64,000 nucleotides of DNA from Gammaproteobacteria bacterium (lineage in GTDB: Bacteria; Pseudomonadota; Gammaproteobacteria; DSM-16500), in assembly GCA_013288655.1 (NCBI GenBank), contig JABDBK010000003.1, positions 1 through 64,000 on the forward strand. Direction: 5' to 3'. Both the position numbers and the translations under genes were made by a program. The first letter of the stretch is position 1; every line of letters begins with the position of its first letter. A model generated the notes under the pieces. It did not search any database. It was not told the DNA's origin and worked only from the letters and a program-made list of their open reading frames with translations. Below, in pieces: positions 51,037 through 63,307 of the stretch.

Positions 51037-53166
51037 ATGTTGAATAAAAATTCAACTCAAGCTAAACAGAAAGAGCTCTTAAATCCACATCATAGAGAGC
51101 TTAAGAAGTTATTGCGCTATATTCATAGGCTAGCCAATCATAAACTTGGCTATCCCGTGTCTTTGTTGACTTATTTAGGTATTGTAGATAATCAAATTTT
51201 AGGAATCAATCCAGATACACTTGCTAATATTTTACTAAACAATGTCGGCGATCCTTTTGTTGATTCAGAAACATCACTCATGGAAGTTAAAAAACATGAG
51301 AGAATGCTAATACATATTTTAGAAAAGTATTATGGTCTCAACAAAAATGAAGCTCGTGGATATGTCACGACAGGCGGAACTGAAGGTAATTTTGCAAGTT
51401 TATGGTGGTCAAAACGATATCTTATTAATTGCGCTCTTGATAAATTAATAGAAACAGACGATCTCATTAAATTATTGGCCAAACAAGAACAAGAACTCAT
51501 GGCTGCCCTTGCAAAAATTTCCATAAATGCCTACCAGGCACGCGCCTCGCATTTACAAAAAATCATTGATGTCAAAAATAACCTTCATGAAAAAAAAGAG
51601 ATTATGCAGCAATTATTAACACCCACGGTTTTTTATTCCAAAGATGCAACGCACTACTCCATACCTAAAATTTCTGAGATATTACACTTAAACATACATA
51701 CGGTTGCGACAAATAAAGATGGCTCCATGAATCTAACCAGCCTGAAAAAAGAATTAATTTTACATCAAGGCTCACACCCACACAGTTCTATTATTGTGAT
51801 TGCAAATATTGGAACGACCATTACAGGTGCTATTGATGATGTGCCTAACATAAAAAAAATAATCGATGAAATCAAACCAAAACTTACTTTCACCATGCAT
51901 ATGGATGGAGCTTTGACGGGCTTTGTTTTGCCTATCATCAAACCTTTTGGCGATATCCCTAACTATTTTGATGCGATAGGCGTTAATACGCTTGTCTTTT
52001 CAGCCCATAAATATCCGGGATTGTCGCAACCTTGCGGCATTATTCTCGCAAGACGAGCTTTTTTTGACAAAGCCTTTGAAAAAAGTGAACGTGCTATCGA
52101 TTATGTAGGCAATATTCGGGATGTAACTATTACAGGCTCTCGCTCAGGCTTGAATGTGCTCATGTTTTACAATGCACTTCATACACTAGGCCTAAAAAAA
52201 GATAATAATAAATTAAAAATAATGCTTGATGAAAATATAGAAAATGCAACATACCTTTACCATAAGTTGATAGAAATATATGGTGAAAAAGATGTCTATT
52301 ATCCAAACCAATTCAATGTTATGTTTCCAAAACCATCTATGCGGATTGCAAAAAAATATCAACTTATGATTACCGGTGAAATTGCAACGATATGTGTGTT
52401 AACAAATGTTACAAAAAATCTTATCCATCGTTTTATTTCCGATCTTAAAATTGACAGGAGAAAAACCATGAAAGCCAATGAAACCAAAAACAATATTAGA
52501 ATTGAAGATCTTACTGAAAAACATCTAAAACCAGCCGTTGATTTATTTGTTAAATCATTTTGTGATAGCGAACCGATTACAAAACATTTGGGAATGACTC
52601 ATGCTGAATATATACCTTTTGCTACTGGTGTAACCCAAAAAGCTATCAAAGATGGTTTAGGTAAGGTCGTGCTTAATGAAAACAATCAAGTGATAGGACT
52701 CATCATTGGAGAAGATCTTGCAGACACTTTTGTACCCAATTTTTCTCTTTATCCAAAAATGAAACCGATTTATGGATTATTAGAAGAACTTTCCAATCCA
52801 TTTATCAATGGTAAAAAATTTAAAAAAAATAAAGTGCTGCATACATGGATTGCAGCCATTGATGAAAAATATCGCTCACATGGTATTTATATAGAATTAG
52901 GCATGTCTCACGTTGAATCAGCGATACGCAAAGGGTTTAATTTTATTTATTCTGATTTTACCAATCCAAAAAGCGAAGCTATTGTTCGTCAATTTAAAAT
53001 ATTACGATTATGCAACAAATTAAAAATCTCTGATTATACATTTCAATCAGGCAAACCCTTTGAAGGTGTATCGGGTGAAATGACATCCTATATTACCCCG
53101 ATTAAACCAGGCGTCACTCTCGAGTCACTGCCTGAGTGTTATACATCAACCGAAAAAGTAAAATAA
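51037..53166 (+). CDS. PLP-dependent (group II/histidine-decarboxylase-like) decarboxylase fused to a C-terminal GNAT domain
   Basis: HRLANHKLGYPVSLLTYLGIVDNQ; TTGGTEGNFASLWWSKRYL; FSAHKYPGLSQPCGIILARR (PLP lysine); C-terminal ~230 aa GNAT-like (VNENNQVIGLIIGEDL-type region, WIAAIDEKYRSHGIYIELGMSHVESAIRKGF). The GTG at 51031 in the track is less likely than ATG at 51037. Confidence 0.82.
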   Translation: MLNKNSTQAKQKELLNPHHRELKKLLRYIHRLANHKLGYPVSLLTYLGIVDNQILGINPDTLANILLNNVGDPFVDSETSLMEVKKHERMLIHILEKYYGLNKNEARGYVTTGGTEGNFASLWWSKRYLINCALDKLIETDDLIKLLAKQEQELMAALAKISINAYQARASHLQKIIDVKNNLHEKKEIMQQLLTPTVFYSKDATHYSIPKISEILHLNIHTVATNKDGSMNLTSLKKELILHQGSHPHSSIIVIANIGTTITGAIDDVPNIKKIIDEIKPKLTFTMHMDGALTGFVLPIIKPFGDIPNYFDAIGVNTLVFSAHKYPGLSQPCGIILARRAFFDKAFEKSERAIDYVGNIRDVTITGSRSGLNVLMFYNALHTLGLKKDNNKLKIMLDENIENATYLYHKLIEIYGEKDVYYPNQFNVMFPKPSMRIAKKYQLMITGEIATICVLTNVTKNLIHRFISDLKIDRRKTMKANETKNNIRIEDLTEKHLKPAVDLFVKSFCDSEPITKHLGMTHAEYIPFATGVTQKAIKDGLGKVVLNENNQVIGLIIGEDLADTFVPNFSLYPKMKPIYGLLEELSNPFINGKKFKKNKVLHTWIAAIDEKYRSHGIYIELGMSHVESAIRKGFNFIYSDFTNPKSEAIVRQFKILRLCNKLKISDYTFQSGKPFEGVSGEMTSYITPIKPGVTLESLPECYTSTEKVK

Positions 53167-53176
53167 AGAAGTTAGT

Positions 53177-55114
53177 ATGAATATAGTCTCCAATCAAAAG
53201 CAAGTTTCAGAGCAAGAAAAAATCCAGATCAGCAAACAAGTTCAAGCTGATCTGGTAGAACATCTTTATGAAGGTTGTTTACCAGGCACCATTGCGGGTG
53301 TTGTTTCCAGTATCACATTTTTTTTAATGTTTTATGGATTTGCTCCACTCAACTTATTGCTGAGTTGGGTGGTGATATTCAATATCATGATGATTTCACT
53401 TACCTCACTGTATTTTATTTATAAAAAACAAAAGTCATTACATGAAACTCATACCTGGCAGCGCGCCTATGCTGTCGCAATGACAGGATGCGCGATTTCC
53501 TGGACACCTCTCATATTATTAATGCCTCATGACTTAACACGACAGTTTTTAGCGATCATCGTCATTTTTATGGTGGCTTCAGGATATGCCATAGGAACAA
53601 TTGGCGTTTTTTATTTATGTGTTATTACCTTAATTTTTATCGCAGGACCTGCAATCCTATGGTGTATTGTTCAAGCTGATGTTTTTCACTACTTACTTGC
53701 GTTAACTTGTCTCATTTATTCCGGTTTTTTATTAGGAACTAATGCCAGAAGCACGCGTTGGTTTGTAGAATCATTAAAATTAAAACTTGAAAATGCCCTG
53801 GTAAGCTACCAGGCAAATCATGATATTTTGACAAATTTGCCTAACCATAGACTGCTTCCACAATTTATAGAATCGGCTATCGAATATGCTAAATCAACCC
53901 AATCAAGCTTTGCATTAGTTTCATTTTCGTTAAATAGAATGGAAGTGATTAATGATAGCCTTGGCCATGATGCAGGTGACATTATTATGCAATCTGTTAC
54001 CCATCGCTTTAATGACCATATTTCTAAATTAGAAGATGCATCACAATATATACTCACTATTTCACGTAAAGATACGTTCAACATTATTTTAATTTCAACG
54101 AATGAACATGAAGCCGAAGTTAAAATCACAACACTACTCTCAGTACTTGATGACCCCTTTTATTTATCTCAAAAAGGTGTAAGAATGACTGCAGCAGTTG
54201 GCGTGAGCATTTATCCAAGAGATGCAGAAACACCTCAATCTTTGCTTATCAATGCTGATGTTGCGCTTTTAAAAGCTAAACAGTTCGGCGGTAATCGTAT
54301 AGAATTTTATCGTGCCGAAATTAACTCACAACTTCCTAAACAAATAGAACTCGAAACTGATTTGCATAACGCTATCAAAAATAATCAATTACAAGTTTAC
54401 TACCAACCACTCATTGATTTAGAAACCCATCAAATTTATGGTGCAGAAGCTCTCCTCCGATGGAAACATCCTTTACATGGCTTTATTCCGCCCGTTCATT
54501 TTATTCCATTGGCTGAAGAAACCGGTTTAATTGTAACGATAGGCGAATGGGTCATGCTCGAGGCCTGCAAACAAACAAAAATATGGCATGATATGGGTTT
54601 TAAAATAAAAATTGCAGTGAATGTCGCTGAAAAACAATTACAGCAACATAATATCATTCCTATGATAGAAAATATTATTAAACAAACCTCTTTTGATCCA
54701 TTATTTCTAGAACTTGAAATTACAGAAACGGCTATCCTCGATGAAACTATTACACGCCTGGTTAAAGATTTTAAAAAACTAGGTTTAAGTTTAGCTGTTG
54801 ACGATTTTGGTACCGGTTATTCAGGCTTAAGTTACTTAAAACGTTTTTCTATTGATAAAATTAAAATTGATCAATCGTTTATAAGAGATATACCATCAAG
54901 TAATGATAGTATTACCATCGTTTCTGCTATCTTAGCTATGACCAAAGAATTGCATGTCAAAGCCCTTGCCGAAGGTGTGGAGACCAAAGAACAACTCGAT
55001 TTCTTACAATCCAAAGGTTGTGATTATGTCCAAGGTTATTATTATAGTAAGCCAGTGGATGCTAGTCTTTTCTTGGAATTATTGCTAAAGTATCAAAAAT
55101 CGTCTGTATCTTAA
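53177..55114 (+). CDS. membrane protein with degenerate GGDEF and intact EAL (c-di-GMP phosphodiesterase)
   Basis: N-terminal TM region; GGDEF position is SRKDTF; YGAEALLRWKHP; LELEITETAIL; VDDFGTGYSGLSYLKRF; KALAEGVET. Confidence 0.9.
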   Translation: MNIVSNQKQVSEQEKIQISKQVQADLVEHLYEGCLPGTIAGVVSSITFFLMFYGFAPLNLLLSWVVIFNIMMISLTSLYFIYKKQKSLHETHTWQRAYAVAMTGCAISWTPLILLMPHDLTRQFLAIIVIFMVASGYAIGTIGVFYLCVITLIFIAGPAILWCIVQADVFHYLLALTCLIYSGFLLGTNARSTRWFVESLKLKLENALVSYQANHDILTNLPNHRLLPQFIESAIEYAKSTQSSFALVSFSLNRMEVINDSLGHDAGDIIMQSVTHRFNDHISKLEDASQYILTISRKDTFNIILISTNEHEAEVKITTLLSVLDDPFYLSQKGVRMTAAVGVSIYPRDAETPQSLLINADVALLKAKQFGGNRIEFYRAEINSQLPKQIELETDLHNAIKNNQLQVYYQPLIDLETHQIYGAEALLRWKHPLHGFIPPVHFIPLAEETGLIVTIGEWVMLEACKQTKIWHDMGFKIKIAVNVAEKQLQQHNIIPMIENIIKQTSFDPLFLELEITETAILDETITRLVKDFKKLGLSLAVDDFGTGYSGLSYLKRFSIDKIKIDQSFIRDIPSSNDSITIVSAILAMTKELHVKALAEGVETKEQLDFLQSKGCDYVQGYYYSKPVDASLFLELLLKYQKSSVS

Positions 55115-55142
55115 ATTTGGAAAGAAATCCCAAGGAGGGAGT

Positions 55143-56513
55143 GTGAAAATCAAAGGAATGTTAAAAAAAATATCTATTGTTGTTATTCCGAGCATACTGG
55201 CAACAATACCTATGTATACGCATGCATCGGGTTATAGAATGGAGTTCCAGAGCGTTTCAGTTTTAGGTGGTGGTGGTGACGCCGCTGTACTCGAAGACGC
55301 TAGTACCAACTGGTATAACTCAGCAGGCGATGTCTATATGCCTAAACAGTTGGTTTTATCCTCTTTTGATGTCTATGTTCCCACGACGTTTACGGGAGTT
55401 GCAACAGCACCGTCGCCCTATAACAATCCGCCTTTGCCAGCCACGCCCAATTTTGGTTATAACAGCGGCATAGGCTCAGCAAGTTCAGATATGAACATCA
55501 TTATACCTTCTATGCACGCTACCTACCCTTTAAGCGACCGCTATGCACTTGGACTTAGCGTGGTACCAGCCTGGGGTTTAAGAGAAGACTATGGAAGCCA
55601 TTCTATTTTACGTTACACCTTAGAAAGTATATATTCACGGACCTTTGATATTGCCCCAAGTTTGGCCATTAAGCTTAGTAAAGAATGGTCGATAGGTTTG
55701 GGTCCTGATTTTAACTATTTCACTGTTCAAAGCGAATCCAGTGTACGCACAGAAGGTTATCTTGCAACCCCTTCACCTCCTTTCCCAACGGGCACACCTC
55801 CTGGAACAGCGGGTGATTCTATTCAGAGATTTACGGGTGAACGATGGAGCACGGGTTGGCATGCGGGCATATTATTACGTCCAAGCGAAACGACTCGTAT
55901 AGGTTTAAATTATCGATCCAGAATTATTATGAACTTACAAGGCGACAGCAGTTTTGCTGTATTCAATGGCCCAACGTTTACCGCGGGGAACTTTTCCATC
56001 CGTGTTCCCATGCCTGCTTCGACGACATTAAGTATTTATCATGATATCAATCCTCAACTCGCCATCACAGGTAATATCACTTATGATCAGTGGAGTCTCA
56101 ATAACGCGTATCATACGAATAACATTATATCACCGCCTGCAACGATAGGTGGTGCACCTGTATTATCTAATCCATCTATTGAACAAAATTTTGATGATAC
56201 CGTTGATTTTAGCGTAGGTACGCATTACAAAATGACTGATAAACTGATGTTTCGAGGTGTTGTAAAATACCTGCAAACACCTACCAATAATATCGATAGA
56301 GATGTTAACTTTCCAGACAGCCCTAAACTTGGATTTAACGTCGGTTCACGCTATCAAATGACAAAAAATGTTGCTTTAGATCTTATTTACGGTCATGTAT
56401 TCCTCTGGCAAGAACCTATTAATAGCACCAATCCTTTAACAGGTGCTAATGCCAACGGACACGTACGCTCGCATGTAGATTTTGTGGGTGGACAGTTTGT
56501 GATTAATATCTAA
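55143..56513 (+). CDS. FadL/OMPP1-family outer-membrane transporter, second copy
   Basis: GTG start; SGYRMEFQSVSVLGGGGDAAVLEDASTNWYNSAGDVYM; LGLSVVPAWGLREDYGSHSILRYTLESIYSRTFDIAPSLAIKL. Confidence 0.88.
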   Translation: MKIKGMLKKISIVVIPSILATIPMYTHASGYRMEFQSVSVLGGGGDAAVLEDASTNWYNSAGDVYMPKQLVLSSFDVYVPTTFTGVATAPSPYNNPPLPATPNFGYNSGIGSASSDMNIIIPSMHATYPLSDRYALGLSVVPAWGLREDYGSHSILRYTLESIYSRTFDIAPSLAIKLSKEWSIGLGPDFNYFTVQSESSVRTEGYLATPSPPFPTGTPPGTAGDSIQRFTGERWSTGWHAGILLRPSETTRIGLNYRSRIIMNLQGDSSFAVFNGPTFTAGNFSIRVPMPASTTLSIYHDINPQLAITGNITYDQWSLNNAYHTNNIISPPATIGGAPVLSNPSIEQNFDDTVDFSVGTHYKMTDKLMFRGVVKYLQTPTNNIDRDVNFPDSPKLGFNVGSRYQMTKNVALDLIYGHVFLWQEPINSTNPLTGANANGHVRSHVDFVGGQFVINI

Positions 56514-56529
56514 AACTCAAAAATGGGTT

Positions 56530-56570
56530 TGTCATGTCAGCATGTTTTAGCTGACATGACAGATTTTTTT
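56530..56570. terminator. hairpin terminator derived from the TGTCATGCCAGC repeat family
   Basis: TGTCATGTCAGC (56530-56541), loop ATGTTTTA, GCTGACATGACA (56550-56561), then GATTTTTTT. Confidence 0.85.
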
Positions 56571-56574
56571 ACGG

Positions 56575-56937
56575 TTAAAATTTATGTTTACGATTATTTT
56601 TTTCAACAGCCTCAATAATCATGTCAGTAGCAGCCAAAGCACCTACACCAACAGCAACTCCAGGACAAGTGACTGCAACTCCTAAAGCAAGTCCACCCGC
56701 AGCACCGATGGGTGCACCCACTGCAGTACAAGTTGATATTACAGAAAATGGATCATCTTCTTTATCCAGCATTGCGATTGCTGTTCCACCAAAAAATCCA
56801 AGTCCTGCACCCGCACCTGTGCCAGCACATGTAAAACGAGCAATAGTACCAGGAATACGTGCAAATCTGGCTTGTTGTAGCTCAGCTATTTTTGCTAATT
56901 TGGGTACAGAAGGAGTGGTAAATAATCTTGATAACAT
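56575..56937 (-). CDS. small glycine-zipper-like membrane protein
   Basis: 120 aa; CAGTGAGAGLGFFGGTAIAML and GAPIGAAGGLALGVAVTCPGVAVGVGAL. Confidence 0.6.
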   Translation of the reverse strand: MLSRLFTTPSVPKLAKIAELQQARFARIPGTIARFTCAGTGAGAGLGFFGGTAIAMLDKEDDPFSVISTCTAVGAPIGAAGGLALGVAVTCPGVAVGVGALAATDMIIEAVEKNNRKHKF

Positions 56938-56997
56938 GTTTTTATTCCTTTTTTATTATATATACACGAAAGCATTATAAAATATTACGAAAATAAC

Positions 56998-59669
<2,672 letters not shown>

Positions 59670-59680
59670 GTAGAACTCTC

Positions 59681-62600
59681 CTAAGCTCCAGCTAAACTCA
59701 TTGCCTCATGCATATCCACACTCACTAATCGTGATACACCTGGTTCATGCATAGTAACACCAATCAGGTTTTCGCCCATCTCTATCGCAAGTTTATTATG
59801 ACTGATAAAAATAAATTGTGTTTTTTCAGACATGGTTTTTACCAAAGTACAAAATCTACCTATATTCGCGTCATCCAATGGCGCATCGACTTCATCTAAC
59901 AAGCAAAATGGCGCCGGATTTAAATGAAAGATGGAAAATACAAGAGCAATAGCTGTTAACGCTTTTTCACCGCCCGATAACAAGTGAATAGTACTATTTC
60001 TTTTCCCTGGCGGACACGCCATCACGCTAATGCCTGCATCTAATAAATTTTCACCTACTAATTCCAAATACGCATGACCGCCGCCAAAGACTTTAGGAAA
60101 CAATTCTTGAAGTCGATTATTCACTTTATCAAAGGTTTCTTTAAAAAGAGACCGTGTTTCTTTATCAATTTTTGCTATGGCACTTTCCAGAGTTGCTAAA
60201 CCTTCTTGTAAATCGGCGTCTTGCTTATCTAAATATTCTTTACGTTCAGCACAAGTTGCATATTCTTCTATGGCAACTAAATTGATCGCACCTAAACGTG
60301 AAATACGTTGTGAAATCTGCTCTAAATTTCGGTGCCACTCATCACAAACAGCATGCTCTGGAAGCTCTTTTAGTATATCTTCTAAAGCAAAACCAGTTTC
60401 ATTTAATTGTTCAAGCACTGTTTCCGCTTTTACCTTGATACCTTGAGACGCTACACGCAAGGATTCTAATATTTCCCGTAAATCCTGAACCTCTCGGTCA
60501 ACCTCAGAACGCCTTAACTCCAAAGTCTTTAATTGCTGATTAATCATCTCCATAGCCATTCGAGCTGTGTTTAAATCAGCTTCGATAGACAAGCGTGAGT
60601 TAAGCAGCTTCGATAGATCTTCACGTAATTTTTCTAAAACATCAGTTGAATTAACTTCTTTTTCTAAAGCAGATTTTCGTTCTGCTAAAGTCTCCCATTG
60701 CGTTCGCAAACGTAATATAGCTTGTTTAAGTGACGCTTGTTGAGATTTACTGGTTTGTAATCGAATTTCTAATTCATGGGCTTGATCTTTAACTTGATTG
60801 ACTTCATGACGAGATTGTTGCAATTCAGCTCGTAATATTTCTCGCTTATTGGCTAAAGACTCACGTTGAGCCACCTGATCTTCTAAGGTTGACATCGCTT
60901 GTTGCCACATAGAACGTGATGTAGTTAATTCAGCCTGGGCTTGTTCTAATCCTATAGTTGCTTCATGATATTCGGTTTTGAATTGTTCCGCACGTCGTTC
61001 CGACTCCATCAAACGTTGCTGCATCATTTTTTGTTGCGCTTGAATTTCAGCCGACTTAGCATGAGATTGATTTACTGCTTTTTGTATAATATCTTTTTGA
61101 ATCTCTAATTCTTTTAATTGCTCACGATATTGTGTTAATGCTTGTTCTATATCATGTTGTGTTTCATCCAATGTTGCAATTTGTTTTGCTAATTGTTTTA
61201 ACTCAACATCACGCTGAAAAATACTCGCTTCTGGATTATCATCTCGTGCAACACGAACCCAGCTTGCGCCTAACCATACTCCATCACGTGTAATGATAGA
61301 TTCGTTCGATTTTAATGATGCACTTTTTGTCAATGCTTCATCAAGTGATTCTGCGATATATACATTCGATAATACAGATTCCAATGGCCAAGCTGATTTC
61401 ACCTTACTTAATAAAGAATCTTTAGAAACATCATAAGCTGTCTGAGCGACTGCTTTTGTCATCATGCAAAGATTGCCTTGCTTGAAATCACTCAACAATG
61501 CCGCAACATCTTGCATATCTTGCATGCAAACAGCTTGCAAATAGGATCCTAATACTTTTTCAACTGCAAGTTCCCAACCTGCTTCAACCTCAACATTTTC
61601 TGCGAGACGCGGATGTTTATCGAGATGATGTTCCGCTAACCATTTCACTAAGGGATTATTTTTTCTACCTATCGCAGTGGTTTGCAAAGCTTGCAATGAA
61701 GCTTGTTGCCCCTTAAATACTTGTAATTGGTTTCTCACCTCATTCAAGCGTTCCGTAGTTTTTTGCTGTTCGGAACGGATAGATTGGATATGCTCTGTCA
61801 CATCAGCAAGTTGGCTGTTATGTTCATCGGTTTGAGCCAAAGCAACAATAAGTTGCTCGGAAATAATTTCAACTTCATTCTTCAATGTAGAAAAATCAAA
61901 TTGCGCTTTTTCTTGTTCTAATTTAATCTTTCGTTGAGTCATCGATGCAATGTTTTGTTCTATATGTTGCATGCGTGTTTGCTCAACTTGAGCAATCTGA
62001 GTATGTTTTGCTACATGTTGATTAAACTCATCCGAATGGTTTTGCCATTCTTGCATCGCCTGCTCTGCATGAGTTAATTTAAGCATCACAGATTTTACAG
62101 ATTCAGCAGCTAACTCTGCAGTAGGAGTCAACTCTTCAACATCCATAGCTAACTCATGTGACTTTTCTTCAGACTCTTCCAGTTCATCTTTAACGTTCTG
62201 CCAATCATGATTCACTTGCTCAATATCGAGTGTCCATTGTTTCTGACGTTCTTGATGATGATGAATATCTTGTTCAAGACGTGTAATATCACTGCCTATT
62301 GCATAATATCGACGCTGAACTTCTTGAAATGTTTCATTTTCAGTGGACTGTGCTTCACGTTTATATTCGAGCTGTAAATTAATATCAGTGATTTCTGCTA
62401 ATTTGGCTTCTAATTGAGTCGCTTGTTGCTGAATTTGTAAGGTTTCATTCATTCTTTGCAAATCTAAATCACGCCATTGCAAGCTTAGCCATTGAGCTTT
62501 TATCACACGCTCTTCTTGTTTTAACATTTGAAACTTTTCAGCGGCATTTGCTTGACGTTTTAAGGTAGCTAATTGTTTTTCTAACTCTGCGCGCACATCG

Positions 62601-63196
62601 CTTAAACGCGCAAGATTGTCCTTTGTATGTTGAATACGATTTTCGGTTTCACGGCGTCTTTCTTTATATTTAGAAACGCCTGCAGCTTCTTCAAGATAAG
62701 TACGCATATCATCCGGTTTAGCTTCAATGATACGCGATATCATATTTTGACCAATAATTGAATAGCTTCGCGGCCCTAAACCTGTTCCCAAGAAAATATC
62801 AATAATATCACGGCGGCGGCAGCGCACCCCATTCAAAAAATAGGCCGACTCTGAGTCACGTGAAATTTGGCGTCTAATTGAAATTTCAGCATAACTCGCA
62901 TATTCACCACCTAAACTACCATCCTGATTATCAAATACCAGCTCAACTGAGGCTTGTCCCAATGGTTTACGTGCAGTAGAGCCATTAAAAATGACGTCCG
63001 TCAATGATTCGCCACGCAGATACTTTGCCGAGCTTTCGCCCATGACCCAAGTTACTGCATCAATGATGTTCGATTTTCCACAGCCATTAGGCCCTACGAC
63101 TGCGACGAGATTGCTTGGAAGCATCACCACAGTAGGATCCACAAATGATTTAAAGCCGGCTATCTTGATTTTTTTAAGTTGCATGTGTGTCGTCAT
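59681..63196 (-). CDS. smc: chromosome segregation protein SMC
   Basis: 1171 aa; KIKIAGFKSFVDPTVV; VGPNGCGKSNIIDAVTWVMGESSAKYLRG; LLSGGEKALTAIALVFSIFHLNPAPFCLLDEVDAPLDDANIGRF. Confidence 0.97.
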   Translation of the reverse strand: MTTHMQLKKIKIAGFKSFVDPTVVMLPSNLVAVVGPNGCGKSNIIDAVTWVMGESSAKYLRGESLTDVIFNGSTARKPLGQASVELVFDNQDGSLGGEYASYAEISIRRQISRDSESAYFLNGVRCRRRDIIDIFLGTGLGPRSYSIIGQNMISRIIEAKPDDMRTYLEEAAGVSKYKERRRETENRIQHTKDNLARLSDVRAELEKQLATLKRQANAAEKFQMLKQEERVIKAQWLSLQWRDLDLQRMNETLQIQQQATQLEAKLAEITDINLQLEYKREAQSTENETFQEVQRRYYAIGSDITRLEQDIHHHQERQKQWTLDIEQVNHDWQNVKDELEESEEKSHELAMDVEELTPTAELAAESVKSVMLKLTHAEQAMQEWQNHSDEFNQHVAKHTQIAQVEQTRMQHIEQNIASMTQRKIKLEQEKAQFDFSTLKNEVEIISEQLIVALAQTDEHNSQLADVTEHIQSIRSEQQKTTERLNEVRNQLQVFKGQQASLQALQTTAIGRKNNPLVKWLAEHHLDKHPRLAENVEVEAGWELAVEKVLGSYLQAVCMQDMQDVAALLSDFKQGNLCMMTKAVAQTAYDVSKDSLLSKVKSAWPLESVLSNVYIAESLDEALTKSASLKSNESIITRDGVWLGASWVRVARDDNPEASIFQRDVELKQLAKQIATLDETQHDIEQALTQYREQLKELEIQKDIIQKAVNQSHAKSAEIQAQQKMMQQRLMESERRAEQFKTEYHEATIGLEQAQAELTTSRSMWQQAMSTLEDQVAQRESLANKREILRAELQQSRHEVNQVKDQAHELEIRLQTSKSQQASLKQAILRLRTQWETLAERKSALEKEVNSTDVLEKLREDLSKLLNSRLSIEADLNTARMAMEMINQQLKTLELRRSEVDREVQDLREILESLRVASQGIKVKAETVLEQLNETGFALEDILKELPEHAVCDEWHRNLEQISQRISRLGAINLVAIEEYATCAERKEYLDKQDADLQEGLATLESAIAKIDKETRSLFKETFDKVNNRLQELFPKVFGGGHAYLELVGENLLDAGISVMACPPGKRNSTIHLLSGGEKALTAIALVFSIFHLNPAPFCLLDEVDAPLDDANIGRFCTLVKTMSEKTQFIFISHNKLAIEMGENLIGVTMHEPGVSRLVSVDMHEAMSLAGA

Positions 63197-63205
63197 CCGC
63201 TACTT

Positions 63206-63236
63206 TGTCATGCCAGCGTGCTGGCATCCAGAATAA
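63206..63236. repeat. short copy of the TGTCATGCCAGC repeat family
   Basis: TGTCATGCCAGCGTGCTGGCATCCAGAATAA with ATGCCAGC/GCTGGCAT palindrome at 63210-63227. Confidence 0.7.
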
Positions 63237-63307
63237 ATAATATGAGTATAACTTAGATAGCTTACGCCTGCCAATTCGATTAAACTATTATTTATTAAGG
63301 AGTTGCC

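Noticed and set aside
56621-56980. Plus-strand 119-aa Ala/Pro-rich ORF
   Set aside because: Complement of the glycine-zipper ORF; composition is explained by Gly/Ala codons on the other strand. The minus frame has the better start and protein-like profile, though confidence is only moderate.
59681-63196. Internal repetitive coiled-coil text of smc as a DNA repeat
   Set aside because: Normal heptad-rich coiled-coil coding sequence.
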